Shown: positions 9,698 through 18,931 of the stretch, one piece after another
Position numbering within the stretch: position 1 is the stretch's first letter
Layout of the letters: every line of letters starts with the position of its first letter
NCBI RefSeq assembly: GCF_016839145.1
Contig: NZ_CP069303.1
Span: forward strand, 1,674,001-1,738,000
DNA from: Shinella sp. PSBB067
Lineage (GTDB): Bacteria; Pseudomonadota; Alphaproteobacteria; Rhizobiales; Rhizobiaceae
Length of the DNA: 64,000 bases
Direction of reading: 5' to 3'
Notes under the pieces: model-generated
Databases searched by the model: none
The model's input: the letters and a program-made list of their open reading frames with translations, nothing else
What the model was told of the DNA's origin: nothing
Position numbers and translations under genes: made by a program

Positions 9698-10392
9698 GGC
9701 TCTATATCCTTCTCGGCATCCTCGCCGCCGGCCTTGCCCTTCTCATCCTCAACCACGACAGCGGCCGCACGCTCGGCATCGCCAACGACGATTTCGGCCG
9801 GCTCGTCTCGCTCACGGCCATCGGCACGATGCTCGCCGCCGGCATTCTCGCCGGTCGCCGGCAATGGGGCGACAGCCTGCGCCAGGCCGCGATCTGGCTG
9901 GTGATCATCCTGGCGCTCGCCACGGGCTATCTCTACCGCTTCGACCTCCAGGCCGTCGGCAACCGGCTGACCGCCGGCCTCATCCCCGGCCGCGCCGTGG
10001 TGACGACGAATGCCGGGGGCGAGCAGATCCTCGTCATCCACAAGGGCGTGTCCGGCCATTTCGAGGCGGATGTCAGCATCGACGGCGTGCCGCTGCGCAT
10101 GCTGGTCGATACCGGCGCAAGCTCGGTGGTGCTGTCCTACGAGGACGCGCTCCGCCTCGGCATCGACCCGGCCAACCTCGTCTTCTCCATCGAGGTCTCC
10201 ACCGCCAACGGCCGGGCGCTCGCCGCCCCCGTCACGCTGCGCCAGGTCGCCATCGGCCCCATCCTGCGCGGCACGATCCGCGGCATGGTCACCGAGCGCG
10301 GCCGGCTCGACCAGAGCCTCCTCGGCATGAGCTTCCTCGAAACCCTCGGCTCCATCGAGATCACACGCGACGAATTGCGGCTGAAGGACTGA
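9694..10392 (+). CDS. Membrane-anchored retropepsin-like aspartic protease (clan AA, TIGR02281-like)
   Basis: 232 residues. Three hydrophobic segments in the first ~80 residues (YILLGILAAGLALLIL, then IGTMLAAGILAG and AAIWLVIILALATGYLY) are followed by a single retropepsin-like domain with the active-site motif MLVDTGASSVVLSYEDA and a C-terminal LLGMSFLETLGSIEI flap/hydrophobic-Gly pattern. Retropepsins of this size act as dimers; the substrate is unknown. Start codon overlaps the end of the DUF1289 gene. Confidence 0.85.
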   Translation: MRLYILLGILAAGLALLILNHDSGRTLGIANDDFGRLVSLTAIGTMLAAGILAGRRQWGDSLRQAAIWLVIILALATGYLYRFDLQAVGNRLTAGLIPGRAVVTTNAGGEQILVIHKGVSGHFEADVSIDGVPLRMLVDTGASSVVLSYEDALRLGIDPANLVFSIEVSTANGRALAAPVTLRQVAIGPILRGTIRGMVTERGRLDQSLLGMSFLETLGSIEITRDELRLKD

Positions 10393-10412
10393 CGTTTCGT
10401 TGCAAAGGAAAA

Positions 10413-10435
10413 CGGGGCGGACGGTTGCCGCCCCG
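10413..10435 (-). terminator. Intrinsic terminator of the VOC gene
   Basis: CGGGGCGG and CCGCCCCG form an eight-base stem with a seven-base loop; on the minus strand it is followed by TTTTCCTTT. It lies 11 bases after the minus-strand VOC gene stop, and may also stop transcription from the converging protease gene although no T-run follows on the plus strand. Confidence 0.7.
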
Positions 10436-10446
10436 CTCCACGCCCA

Positions 10447-10824
10447 TCAGATCGGCTGCCCCACATCGATGCGGTTGCCGTCCGGATCCTCGAACACGAA
10501 GGCCCTGAGGCCGTAGTCCTTGTCCTGAAGGCGCTTGATGATCCTCAGGCCATGGCGCTGGCACAGGGCATGCAGCGCATCGGCATCGTCCACCATCAGA
10601 TGGACGACGTTGAAATTCGCCGCCTCGTGCGAGGGCTGCAAGGTGAGGTGCAGCTCCCCCGCATCGCGCTTCAGGATCATGAAGCCGACGGGATTTCCGT
10701 TCTCGAAGACTTTCGTGAAACCGAGAACGCGCGTGTAGAAGTCATGGGCCTTGCCCATGTCCCTGACCGGCAGCATGGCCGCTATCCGTCCGAAACGGAC
10801 ACCGTGATCGGCGATGTCGTTCAT
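10447..10824 (-). CDS. VOC superfamily (glyoxalase/bleomycin-resistance-like) protein
   Basis: 125 residues with the two beta-alpha-beta-beta-beta halves of a vicinal oxygen chelate fold: RIAAMLPVRDMGKAHDFYTR at the N-terminus, ELHLTLQPS at the end of the first module, VVHLMVDDADALHAL and the C-terminal AFVFEDPDGNRIDVGQ. Possible metal ligands are the His of ELHL and Asp/Glu residues of FEDPDGN. The substrate is not identifiable. It is a single-gene unit ended by a hairpin terminator. Confidence 0.8.
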   Translation of the reverse strand: MNDIADHGVRFGRIAAMLPVRDMGKAHDFYTRVLGFTKVFENGNPVGFMILKRDAGELHLTLQPSHEAANFNVVHLMVDDADALHALCQRHGLRIIKRLQDKDYGLRAFVFEDPDGNRIDVGQPI

Positions 10825-10967
10825 CGCAGAACCTCCGTTTGCAACGGCGCGACACCGTGCCGGACAGTGCCGGCGAAAGGTGCGCCCGTTGATGTTTGGG
10901 TCAGCAGGACGGTGCCCACGATGTCGAGACTAGCGCGACCGGAACCGCAAGGAAACCGGGAGGAGGA

Positions 10968-11729
10968 TCAGTTCTTCAGCTTGTAGCCGGTCTTGAAGAT
11001 CCAGGCGGTAATCGACAGGCAGGCCAGAAGGAAGCCGAGCACGATCACGAGGCTGACGATCGGATTGACGTCGGCGATCTCGTAGAAGCTCCAGCGGAAA
11101 CCGGAGACGAGGTAGAGCACCGGGTTGAAGTGGCTGACGGTCTGCCAGAAGGGCGGCAGCATCTCGATGGAATAGAAGCTGCCGCCGAGGAAGACCAGCG
11201 GCGGGACGATCAGCATCGGGAAGAGGTTGAGCTGCTCGAAATCCTTCGCCCAGATGCCGATCATGAAGCCGAACAGCGAGAAGCTCACCGCCGTCAGCAC
11301 GAAGAACAGCACCATCATGAAGGGATGCTTGATCGATATGTCGACGAAGAGCGAAGCCGTGATGAGGATGATCGTGCCGACGATCAGCCCCTTGGTCGCC
11401 GCCGCCCCGACATAGCCGATGACGATCTCGATCATCGAGATCGGCGAGGACAGGATCTCGTAGATCGTGCCGGTGAATTTCGGGAAGTAGATGCCGAAGG
11501 AGCCGTTGCCGATGCACTGGTTGAGCAGCGTCAGCATGATGAGGCCGGGCGCGATGAAGGCACCGTAGGACACGCCCCCCACCTCCTGCATGCGCGAGCC
11601 GATCGCCGCGCCGAAGACGATGAAATAGAGCGACGTGGTGATGACCGGCGACACGACGCTCTGCAGCAGCGTGCGGCGCGTGCGCGCCATCTCGAATGCG
11701 TAGATGGACCTGATCGCCTCGAAGTTCAT
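10968..11729 (-). CDS. ABC-2 type transporter permease
   Basis: 253 residues with six hydrophobic segments and the ABC-2 permease layout: [20 protein letters not shown] near the N-terminus and the signature-like region [20 protein letters not shown] plus [19 protein letters not shown]. It resembles YadH-type exporters. Its start overlaps the stop of the ATPase gene by four bases, so the two form one transporter. The exported substrate cannot be inferred. Confidence 0.88.
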   Translation of the reverse strand: MNFEAIRSIYAFEMARTRRTLLQSVVSPVITTSLYFIVFGAAIGSRMQEVGGVSYGAFIAPGLIMLTLLNQCIGNGSFGIYFPKFTGTIYEILSSPISMIEIVIGYVGAAATKGLIVGTIILITASLFVDISIKHPFMMVLFFVLTAVSFSLFGFMIGIWAKDFEQLNLFPMLIVPPLVFLGGSFYSIEMLPPFWQTVSHFNPVLYLVSGFRWSFYEIADVNPIVSLVIVLGFLLACLSITAWIFKTGYKLKN

Positions 11730-12652
11730 TTGCCGGCTCCCACCAGTTCCACGAAGATGTCCTCCAGCGAGCTCTGCTCGGTGGAAATGTCCCGGACCCT
11801 CAGCCCCGCGTGCGACAGGGCGGACAGCAGCGAGGCGATGCCCGTGCGCTCGCCCGAGGCGTTGAATTCATAGATGAGCCGCGCGCCCTCGTCCGCCAGT
11901 GTCAGGCGGAAGGGCGACAGCGTATCGGGAATGGCCTCGACCGGCTCGGCGAGCTCGACGGTCATCTGCTTGCGCCCCAGCTTGGCCATCAGCGCCTTCT
12001 TGTCCTCCACCAGCAGGATCTGCCCGTGGTTGATGACGCCGATGCGGTCCGCGATCTCCTCGGCCTCCTCGATATAGTGCGTCGTCAGGATGATCGTGAC
12101 GCCGGCGGCGCGCAGGCGAGCGACGAGCTGCCACATGTCCTTGCGCAGCGACACGTCCACGCCCGCCGTCGGCTCGTCGAGGAACAGCACCTTCGGCTCG
12201 TATGAGAGCGCCTTGGCGATCAGCACGCGCCGCCGCATGCCGCCGGAAAGGTGGCGCAGCATCGTGTCCTTCTTGTCGAAGAGCGACAGGTCCTTCAGGA
12301 TGCGCTCGATCAGCGCCGGGTCCGGCTTGCGGCCATGCAGGCCGCGCGAGAAGGCGACCGTGTTCCACACCGTCTCGAAGGAATCGAGCGTCAGCTCCTG
12401 CGGCACGAGGCCGATGATGGAGCGCGTCTCGCGATAGTCGCGCAGGATGTCGTGGCCCGCCACGGTCACGGTGCCCCCGCTCGGCGTGACGATGCCGCAG
12501 ATGATCGAGATCATCGTCGTCTTGCCGGCGCCGTTCGGCCCGAGCAGCGCGAGGATCTCGCCCTCCTCGATGTCGAGATCGACGCCCTTGAGCGCCTGGA
12601 ACCCCGAGGCATAGCTCTTGGTGAGATTGCGAATGGAAACGATGGGCGCCAT
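11726..12652 (-). CDS. ABC transporter ATP-binding protein (exporter, YadG-like)
   Basis: About 308 residues with all nucleotide-binding motifs: Walker [14 protein letters not shown]-loop [12 protein letters not shown], signature [16 protein letters not shown], Walker [14 protein letters not shown] and the H-loop [22 protein letters not shown]-terminal ~80-residue domain follows, as in drug or polysaccharide exporters. The start at 12652 ([14 protein letters not shown]) is the family-like one; an open extension to 12715 is not supported. Co-translated with the downstream permease. Confidence 0.9.
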   Translation of the reverse strand: MAPIVSIRNLTKSYASGFQALKGVDLDIEEGEILALLGPNGAGKTTMISIICGIVTPSGGTVTVAGHDILRDYRETRSIIGLVPQELTLDSFETVWNTVAFSRGLHGRKPDPALIERILKDLSLFDKKDTMLRHLSGGMRRRVLIAKALSYEPKVLFLDEPTAGVDVSLRKDMWQLVARLRAAGVTIILTTHYIEEAEEIADRIGVINHGQILLVEDKKALMAKLGRKQMTVELAEPVEAIPDTLSPFRLTLADEGARLIYEFNASGERTGIASLLSALSHAGLRVRDISTEQSSLEDIFVELVGAGK

Positions 12653-13074
12653 GGGAGGGTCCGGAAAGAGGATATTCATGCGGAAGGACACCCTATATGG
12701 CGTGTCCTTCATCAATTTTCACCCGTGCCGCGGAAAAAATTCGCGCTGATGGCGACGGGCGGAAGGCGCGGCGCGAAACCCGGAAAGCCCGCATTCGCAA
12801 AACCTTCATGGACCGGCGGCGCCGCCGTCATCAAACCGTGATCTATCTCGGCGATGGTCTGCGCAAGGCCGACGGAAACGGGCTGCGCCCCACGCATCCC
12901 GTCGCTCCCCTGTCCCATGCAGCGGCCTTGCTCCCCAACCCCGGGAGCCTCCGGCGGCCCCATCCGCCCGCTTCCCACCGTGGAAGCCTCGCCTGCATCC
13001 TCGCCGGTCCCCTCGGCGCGGGTGGCGGAACGTGACAGTTCCAGGCAGTCGCCCTGCGCGCTGCCGCCCCCTTC
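12653..13074. other. Gene-poor gap between the ABC exporter and GST genes
   Basis: No convincing coding region: the short open frames on either strand are Arg/Pro-rich and match no family I recognise. The gap ends on the plus strand in an intrinsic terminator (13075-13100) although no plus-strand gene precedes it, which raises the possibility of a small RNA transcribed rightward. Signature sequences of tmRNA, RNase P RNA and SRP RNA were looked for and not seen. Confidence 0.5.
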
Positions 13075-13100
13075 GACCGGCGTCCCGCCGGTCTTTTTTT
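13075..13100 (+). terminator. Orphan intrinsic terminator, plus strand
   Basis: GACCGGCG and CGCCGGTC form a perfect eight-base stem with a TCC loop, followed directly by seven T residues. There is no T-run in the minus direction, so it does not serve the minus-strand GST gene that ends just to the right. The nearest plus-strand protein gene upstream ends near 10.4 kb. Confidence 0.8.
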
Positions 13101-13121
13101 GCCCGCCGGAGACATGCCGCT

Positions 13122-13784
13122 TCAACCGGCCGACGCATGGGTGAACACCGCAAGCTGATCGGCGAAGGCGCGCTTGTAGGCGGGCCGGGCCTCGCCCCGG
13201 GCGATATAGGCCACCAGGTTCGGGAATTGCTGCAGCAGGCTGGAACGCTCCAGCCGGCGCAGCACCGTCACCATCATCAGATCGCCGGCGCTGAACGCCC
13301 CGTCCAGCCACTCGCCATCGCCGAGCCGGCGGGAGAGCTCGTCGAGCCGCGTGCGGACGCGCTTGTCGAGGAGCGGCTGGCGCTCGGCATACCAGGGCTC
13401 GTCGCGCTCGAACAGGAACGCCATCGCGTTCTCGACGATCGGCGGCTCCACCGTGCTCAGCGCCGAGAACATCCACATGATCGCGCGCGCCCTCGCATCG
13501 GCACCCTCGGGCAGCAGGCCTGGATGACGCTCGGCGATGTGCAGCACGATCGCCCCGGATTCGAACAGGGCGAGACCGCCCTCCTCGTAGGTCGGGATCT
13601 GCCCGAAAGGATGAATCGAGAGATGCGCGGGCGCCTTCAGCGCGTCGAAGGAAACGAGGCGGACCTCATAGGGTTGTCCGACCTCCTCGAGCGCCCAGCG
13701 GACGCGCATGTCCCGTGCCAGCCCCCTGCCGCGGTCGGGCGAGTTTTCGAATGCGGTAATCGTGATCGTCATCGCGGCCTCCAT
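13122..13784 (-). CDS. Glutathione S-transferase family protein
   Basis: 220 residues: an N-terminal thioredoxin-like domain (RGLARDMRVRWALEEVGQPY, cis-Pro region GQIPTYEEGGLALFESGAI with the conserved ES pair) and an all-helical C-terminal domain with the N-capping-box-like FSAGDLMMVTVLRRL. Enzymes of this type conjugate glutathione or act as reductases, but the natural substrate cannot be read. MTITITAF five codons in (13772) is an alternative start. Stands alone. Confidence 0.85.
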   Translation of the reverse strand: MEAAMTITITAFENSPDRGRGLARDMRVRWALEEVGQPYEVRLVSFDALKAPAHLSIHPFGQIPTYEEGGLALFESGAIVLHIAERHPGLLPEGADARARAIMWMFSALSTVEPPIVENAMAFLFERDEPWYAERQPLLDKRVRTRLDELSRRLGDGEWLDGAFSAGDLMMVTVLRRLERSSLLQQFPNLVAYIARGEARPAYKRAFADQLAVFTHASAG

Positions 13785-13852
13785 CGCTTGCCGTCTTGAA
13801 GACGCACTACCGGACGCGATCCCGACATCGGGACTGAAAAATGATCACGACC

Positions 13853-15004
13853 CTAAAGGCTGCAATGCCGGTAACCCGATTTGCGCGCGCGCAGGTCGAA
13901 GTGGAAATGATCCTTGTGGAAGCGGTCGCTTCCCGGCCCGAGCACCGTCGAGAAATACTTGCAGCTGTCGCCGCGCACCGATTTCAGCAGTCCCTTCTCG
14001 CGGAAGGCGAAGAAGCCCTTCCTCTCGATGGCGATGGCCTTGCCGGAGGTCAGCACGATCTTGCCGACGTCGATGGCGTTGCCCTTGGCGTGTTCCGACA
14101 TCGCCGCGCCGCGCTGCGAGTTCATGGTGCGGCAGGAATAGGAGGACATCTGGTGGATGGCCGAGACGCCCGAGAGGTAGCGCATGCGCGTCGAGGGCAC
14201 GAGTTCCTGCTTGACCCAGCGCGCGAAGGCCTCGGTGATCTGGCAGTTGACCTGCGCGGCCGGCTTGATCTGGATGCCGCCGGAAAGGCCCGAGAGCTCC
14301 ACCGGCCATTCGATGCCGCAGGAGCGGCCGCGCGAGATGCGCGGCACGTCGCGGAATTTCACGCCGAGCTTCTGCAGCCGCTGCCGGCAGGCCCGCTCGG
14401 AAGCGGGCATGCCGCCCATCGCCTCCGGCATCTGCGTGGGATCGCTCATCCGCGGCAGGAAGGCGACCTGCTCGCCGTCGCCCGCCTGCCGGCGGCGCGT
14501 CGTCGCCTTGTCCGGCACGCGAAGGTATCCGCCGCCCTCGGCTTCCGCGCCCGCATCGGACATCGGGATCGCGCCCGGCTGGCCGAGCTGCTGCGGCATG
14601 TCCGTGCCGATGCCGTCGACGACGACCTGCGTGGCATTGCCTTCGGCGATCTCGCCGGCCTGCGCCTCGGCAAGGCCCTGGACGCGCCCGACACCGAGCC
14701 CGTCGTCCATGTTCACGCCGCCGTCGGGAATGGCGAGCACGCCGGAGGAAGCCTGCACCGGCGCAGTCACGCCCATCGCCTCGTCGCTGTCGATCATCGG
14801 CAGGCGCCTGTTCTGCCGCGCAGGCGCCGCCATTTCGCTCCCGCCGCCCGCACCGCCGACGCCGACCGCCGGGGTGACGGCGCCGACGCCGAGCCCGTCG
14901 ATATCGTCGGGCGGGCTCATACCGCCGGAACAGGCAGCCAGAATCGCCGGGACAAGAAGCAGACCGAGCGGCCTTCGCAGACGAGAAACAAACGCAATAC
15001 CCAT
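13853..15004 (-). CDS. Extensin-family lipoprotein with M15-like zinc site
   Basis: About 383 residues. It begins with a lipoprotein signal (RLRRPLGLLLVPAILAACSG, lipobox Cys), then a long Gly/Ala/Asp-rich low-complexity region to about residue 230, then an extensin-like C-terminal domain (CRQRLQKLGVKFRDVPRISR, CGIEWPVELS, CQITEAFARWV, SYSCRTMN). The motifs SEHAKGNAIDVG and HKDHFHFDL resemble the His/Asp and His-x-His zinc ligands of DD-carboxypeptidases of the M15/VanY fold, so a cell-wall peptidase is plausible. Met at 15004 is chosen for the lipoprotein signal; the longer frame to 15151 adds a non-signal-like N-terminus. Confidence 0.8.
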   Translation of the reverse strand: MGIAFVSRLRRPLGLLLVPAILAACSGGMSPPDDIDGLGVGAVTPAVGVGGAGGGSEMAAPARQNRRLPMIDSDEAMGVTAPVQASSGVLAIPDGGVNMDDGLGVGRVQGLAEAQAGEIAEGNATQVVVDGIGTDMPQQLGQPGAIPMSDAGAEAEGGGYLRVPDKATTRRRQAGDGEQVAFLPRMSDPTQMPEAMGGMPASERACRQRLQKLGVKFRDVPRISRGRSCGIEWPVELSGLSGGIQIKPAAQVNCQITEAFARWVKQELVPSTRMRYLSGVSAIHQMSSYSCRTMNSQRGAAMSEHAKGNAIDVGKIVLTSGKAIAIERKGFFAFREKGLLKSVRGDSCKYFSTVLGPGSDRFHKDHFHFDLRARKSGYRHCSL

Positions 15005-15208
15005 GGTCACATCCGCCCGGCGCCCGCCTCCGCCCGATGCGGAGGTCCCGGTTGCACACAGTCCTGTCCGGCGATGGTGCAGGCCGCTTTTGTCCGCATT
15101 CGGACGGCGATGCCTGAAAACCGGACCGCAGGCCGACATGCCTGCTTTCATGGAGGATTTTGTCGCAACAGGGTAAACGAAGCGTTCCCGGCGGAAACGA
15201 AAAACCCC

Positions 15209-15237
15209 GGCGCCATGGGCGCCGGGGCGAGCTGTCC
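15209..15237 (-). terminator. Intrinsic terminator of the chemoreceptor gene
   Basis: CCCCGGCGCC and GGCGCCGGGG form a perfect ten-base stem with a three-base loop; on the minus strand it is followed by TTTTT. It stands 17 bases after the stop of the chemoreceptor gene. Confidence 0.85.
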
Positions 15238-15253
15238 GGAGATCGTCTTTTGG

Positions 15254-17074
15254 TTATGCAGCGCGGCGCCGGTGGTCCGCCGCTCCGGCCGTGTTCAGCC
15301 GGAAGTTCCCGAGCAACGCCTTGAGCTGCTCGCTTTCCTGGGTCAGCGTCCGGCCGGCGGCGTTGGTTTCCTCCACCATCGCGGCGTTCTGCTGGGTCAT
15401 CTGGTCCATCTGGTTGACCGCGGCGTTCACCTCGGCAAGGCCGGTCGCCTGCTCGCGGGCGGAGGTGGCGATCGAGATCACCTGGTCGTTCACCTGGTTG
15501 ACGAGGGCCTCGATCTCGGTCAGCGCATCGCCGGTCGAGCGCACCAGCGTGACGCCGTTGCCGACTTCGGCGGCCGAATTGCTGATGAGGCCCTTGATCT
15601 CCTTGGCCGCATTGGCCGAGCGCTGGGCGAGCTCGCGCACCTCCTGCGCCACGACCGCAAAGCCCCGGCCCGCCTCGCCCGCCCGCGCCGCCTCGACGCC
15701 GGCATTGAGCGCGAGCAGGTTGGTCTGGAAGGCGATCTCGTCGATCACGCCGATGATCTGGCCGATGCGGCTGGAGGCGTCCTCGATGCGGCTCATCGCG
15801 GCGACGGCGTCGCGCACGATCGTGCCCGAGCGGTCCGCCGACTGCCGCGTCTCGGCCACCATCCGGCTCGCCTCGGCGGCGCGTTCGGACGCATTGCGCA
15901 CGGTCGCGGTGATCTCGTCGAGCGCCGCGGCGGTCTCCTCCAGCGAGGCCGCCTGCTGCTCGGTACGGTGCGAGAGGTTGTTGGCCGCCCCGGCAATATC
16001 AGCGGCGCTGCCGTGCACGACGTCGGTCGAGCGGGAAATGGCGCCGATGACGCTGGAAAGGGCTTCGACCGCGCGGTTGAAGTCCTCGCGCAGCTTGGCG
16101 TATTCCGGCGCGATCGCATCGATCGAGACCGTCAGGTCGCCGGCGGCCAGCCGCTCCAGCGCCTCGCCCACGGTGTGCATGGCATCGGCCTGGCCCTGGC
16201 TGACGGCGCGCTGGCGGCGCTCGCCGTCCGTCCGATCGTCGTCGAGCCGGGCCTGCTGCTCGCTGTCGCGGATGCGCAGTTCGGCCCGCTCGGCGACCGA
16301 CTGGCGCAGCACCGAGACGACCTTCGCCATCTCGCCGATCTCGTCCTTGCGGTCGGTTTCCGGCACATCGCCCGAGACGTCCTCCTGCGCGATCGCCTGC
16401 ATGGAGGCCTTGAGGCGCATGACCGGGCCGGTGACGCTCTTCACGATGGCATAGGCGGCAAGGATGGTGGCAAGCCCGCCGGCGGCGAGGATGACGGCCA
16501 TTTCGATGGCGTTGCGGCGGAACAGGGCGGCAAGGTCGTCCGCGTAGACACCCGTGCCGACGACCCAGCCCCAGGGGGCAAAGCCCGCGACATGCGAATA
16601 TTTCAGCACCGGCTCCTCGAAGCCCGGCTTCGGCCAGTAATAGTCGACGAAATCCTGGCCCGTGGGGCTCGCCTTCACGGCCTTCACGAATTCGGTGAAG
16701 ATGTGCTTGCCGGTCGGATCGGCCATGCCGGACTGGTCCGTGCCGTCGAGCGCCGGCTTGATCGGATGCATGACGATCACGGCGTTCATGTCGTTGATCC
16801 AGAAGTAGCCGCTGTTCTCGTAGCGCAGTGCCCGAACGGCGTCCTTCGCCCGCGTCTGGGCCTCCTCGCGCGTCAGCGTTCCGGCGGTTTCGAGCTCATG
16901 GTAATGCTTGAAGAGCGTCAGCATGTTCTCGTCCATGGCCGCGAGCTTCGACTTGCGCTCGGCGACCATCGCGTCCTGGTAATGGTAGAGACTATAGACG
17001 AGCGCCGCTGCGAATATCGTCAGTGCGAGGCCGACAAGTAGTGACAGGCGCGTGGATATTCTCAAATTCTTCAA
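15254..17074 (-). CDS. Methyl-accepting chemotaxis protein with periplasmic Cache-type sensor
   Basis: 606 residues if translation starts at TTG 17074, chosen because AGGAG lies seven bases before it and the product then opens with the usual short basic stretch before the first membrane segment ([20 protein letters not shown]). A single-Cache-like sensor follows ([20 protein letters not shown], then [15 protein letters not shown]), a second membrane segment ([19 protein letters not shown]), HAMP, and a signalling domain with hairpin tip [20 protein letters not shown]. There is no C-terminal CheR-binding pentapeptide. The FWINDMN and GWVVGTGVY motifs are those of Cache sensors for small carboxylates, but the ligand is unknown. 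Upstream Mets at 17113 and 17161 lack good ribosome-binding sites. Confidence 0.88.
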   Translation of the reverse strand: MKNLRISTRLSLLVGLALTIFAAALVYSLYHYQDAMVAERKSKLAAMDENMLTLFKHYHELETAGTLTREEAQTRAKDAVRALRYENSGYFWINDMNAVIVMHPIKPALDGTDQSGMADPTGKHIFTEFVKAVKASPTGQDFVDYYWPKPGFEEPVLKYSHVAGFAPWGWVVGTGVYADDLAALFRRNAIEMAVILAAGGLATILAAYAIVKSVTGPVMRLKASMQAIAQEDVSGDVPETDRKDEIGEMAKVVSVLRQSVAERAELRIRDSEQQARLDDDRTDGERRQRAVSQGQADAMHTVGEALERLAAGDLTVSIDAIAPEYAKLREDFNRAVEALSSVIGAISRSTDVVHGSAADIAGAANNLSHRTEQQAASLEETAAALDEITATVRNASERAAEASRMVAETRQSADRSGTIVRDAVAAMSRIEDASSRIGQIIGVIDEIAFQTNLLALNAGVEAARAGEAGRGFAVVAQEVRELAQRSANAAKEIKGLISNSAAEVGNGVTLVRSTGDALTEIEALVNQVNDQVISIATSAREQATGLAEVNAAVNQMDQMTQQNAAMVEETNAAGRTLTQESEQLKALLGNFRLNTAGAADHRRRAA

Positions 17075-17272
17075 CGGATTCTCCTGGACGTTCCGGAACG
17101 CGGCGTTCCTCATGATCGAAAATCCGGGAAACCCTTTAAAATCGTATAAAACTGTAGTCATCAGATCTTGGAGATCAGAGATACTTGGAAGTACCTTCCG
17201 TAAGGATAGCTCCCGCTCTTTCTCCTGCGTCGCCATTCGGCTAGACCGGAAGGAAAGACGGAAAGGAACCTC

Positions 17273-17659
17273 ATGACCGACAGCAGGACACCGAACGGAC
17301 AGCTCACCCTTCGCACGCTCGCCATGCCGGGCGACGCCAATGCCGCGGGGGACATCTTCGGCGGCTGGGTCATGGCGCAGATGGACCTGGCCTCCGGCAT
17401 CCGCGCCGCCGAGCGCGCCAACGGCCGCGTCGTCACCGCCGCCGTCAAGGAGATGGCCTTCGAGCTGCCCGTGAAGATCGGCGACACGCTCAGCATCTAT
17501 ACGGACATCGCGCGCGTCGGCCGCACCTCGATCACGCTGACGGTGGAGGCCTGGTCGCAGCGCTACCTCACCACGACGCTGGAGAAGGTGACCGGCGCCA
17601 CCTTCGTCATGGTCGCCCTCGACCGCGACGGGCACCCGACCCCCGTCCCCGTCGAATAG
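17273..17659 (+). CDS. Acyl-CoA thioesterase, YciA-like hotdog fold
   Basis: 128 residues, single hotdog domain. The family motif [19 protein letters not shown] with the catalytic Asp region is followed by [20 protein letters not shown] and [19 protein letters not shown]. Such hexameric enzymes hydrolyse short- to medium-chain acyl-CoAs. AAGGAA lies eight bases before ATG 17273. It is followed 17 bases later by a membrane protein gene in the same orientation. Confidence 0.88.
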   Translation: MTDSRTPNGQLTLRTLAMPGDANAAGDIFGGWVMAQMDLASGIRAAERANGRVVTAAVKEMAFELPVKIGDTLSIYTDIARVGRTSITLTVEAWSQRYLTTTLEKVTGATFVMVALDRDGHPTPVPVE

Positions 17660-17676
17660 CCGGCGGGAGGCGCGCC

Positions 17677-18267
17677 ATGGAACAGGTCCCGCACGATCCC
17701 GCCCTCTTCGGCCATGTGCGCGTCGTCATCGGCATGGTGGTCAGTCTCAGCGTGGCGCGCATCCTCACCGGCGTCGCGCTCTTCGTCCAGCATCCCGGCA
17801 AGGTGAAGGCCTATCCGGTCCACCTCGCCTGGGCCGGCTTCCTCCTCCTCTTCCTCCTGCATTTCTGGTGGTGGGAGTTCCGCCTCCAGGCGCTGACGAC
17901 CATCGGCTTCGGCGTCTATCTCTTCCTGATCAGCTATTGCTGCCTGTTCTTCCTGCTCGCCGTCTTCCTGTTTCCCACGACGCTGGACGACTATGCCGGC
18001 TACGAGGACTATTTCTATTCGCGGCGCAAATGGTTCTTCGGCGCCTTCGCGCTCGTCTTCGCGGTCGATCTTCTGGACACGGCGCTGAAGGGAAAGGCCT
18101 ATTTCGGCTCGTTCGGCTACGAATACCCGGCCCGCAACGCCGCCTTCATCGTGCTGTGCCTCGTGGCGGCCTTTACGGCGAGCCGGCGCTACCACACCGC
18201 CTTCGTCACCCTCGGCATCCTCTACCAGTTAAGCTGGATCTTCCGCGCCTTCGACATGCTGGAGTAA
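17677..18267 (+). CDS. Uncharacterised polytopic membrane protein
   Basis: 196 residues with about six hydrophobic segments ([20 protein letters not shown], then [58 protein letters not shown] and [14 protein letters not shown]). The tryptophan-rich [12 protein letters not shown] and the acidic/aromatic loop [17 protein letters not shown] stand out. I do not recognise the family with certainty. GGAGG precedes the start; the short distance to the thioesterase gene suggests one transcript. Confidence 0.7.
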   Translation: MEQVPHDPALFGHVRVVIGMVVSLSVARILTGVALFVQHPGKVKAYPVHLAWAGFLLLFLLHFWWWEFRLQALTTIGFGVYLFLISYCCLFFLLAVFLFPTTLDDYAGYEDYFYSRRKWFFGAFALVFAVDLLDTALKGKAYFGSFGYEYPARNAAFIVLCLVAAFTASRRYHTAFVTLGILYQLSWIFRAFDMLE

Positions 18268-18272
18268 GGCGC

Positions 18273-18626
18273 TCAGCCCTTGAAGACGAAGGCCGCTCCG
18301 GCGGCGATCAGCATGAAGCCGACGGCGTGGTTCCAGGTCAGGCTTTCCTTCAGCCAGAACACCGAGAAGCCGGCGAAGACGAGGAGCGTGATGACTTCCT
18401 GCATCGTCTTGAGCTGCGCGGCCGAATAGACCTCGTGGCCGATGCGGTTGGCCGGCACGGCAAGGCAATATTCGAAGAAGGCGATGCCCCAGCTCGCCAG
18501 CACCGCCACGAAGAGCGGCGCGGACTTGAACTTGAGGTGCCCGTACCAGGCGAAGGTCATGAAGACGTTGGAGAGGCAGAGCATGAGAATGGGCCAGACG
18601 GCCGCGGGGTTGAGGCTGAAGGGCAT
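18273..18626 (-). CDS. DMT-type small membrane protein (DUF486)
   Basis: 117 residues, four hydrophobic segments, with the DUF486 pattern: [20 protein letters not shown] near the N-terminus, [19 protein letters not shown] in the middle and [20 protein letters not shown] at the end. It belongs to the drug/metabolite transporter clan and probably works as a dimer; the substrate is unknown. It converges with the preceding membrane protein, five bases apart. Confidence 0.85.
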   Translation of the reverse strand: MPFSLNPAAVWPILMLCLSNVFMTFAWYGHLKFKSAPLFVAVLASWGIAFFEYCLAVPANRIGHEVYSAAQLKTMQEVITLLVFAGFSVFWLKESLTWNHAVGFMLIAAGAAFVFKG

Positions 18627-18931
18627 CGGCGAATCCTGAAACCGAGGAAATACGCCATCGGCATAGCTCAGCCGCCGCCGCCGTCAAGGCCGCAGCGCGT
18701 CTATTGCCGCGATCTGCCGTCAAGACGATCCCATGCGTGTCGTCCGGGCCTCAACTGCGCGGTCAAGCAGCCGGAACGCGCGGCAGGCTACCGCCGCGAA
18801 AACCCGCCCTCATCGGCATCGCCACCGGCACACCACCCGGATCACCCGCGGCAGGGCGCCAAGGCGAATTCGTTTCCCTTTTGTACTCGTCACCCCTTCC
18901 CTTTCGCGGTGACTCTCTCCATATTCCCCGC

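Noticed and set aside
12653..13100. RNase P RNA, tmRNA or SRP RNA in the gap with the orphan terminator
   Set aside because: The diagnostic conserved segments of these RNAs (for example GAGGAAAGUC of RNase P or the tmRNA tag coding part) are absent on both strands.
13841..17041. Very long forward open frame antisense to the extensin-like and chemoreceptor genes
   Set aside because: High GC leaves antisense frames open; the translation is Arg/His/Gly-rich, matches no family I know and runs through two well-supported genes on the other strand.
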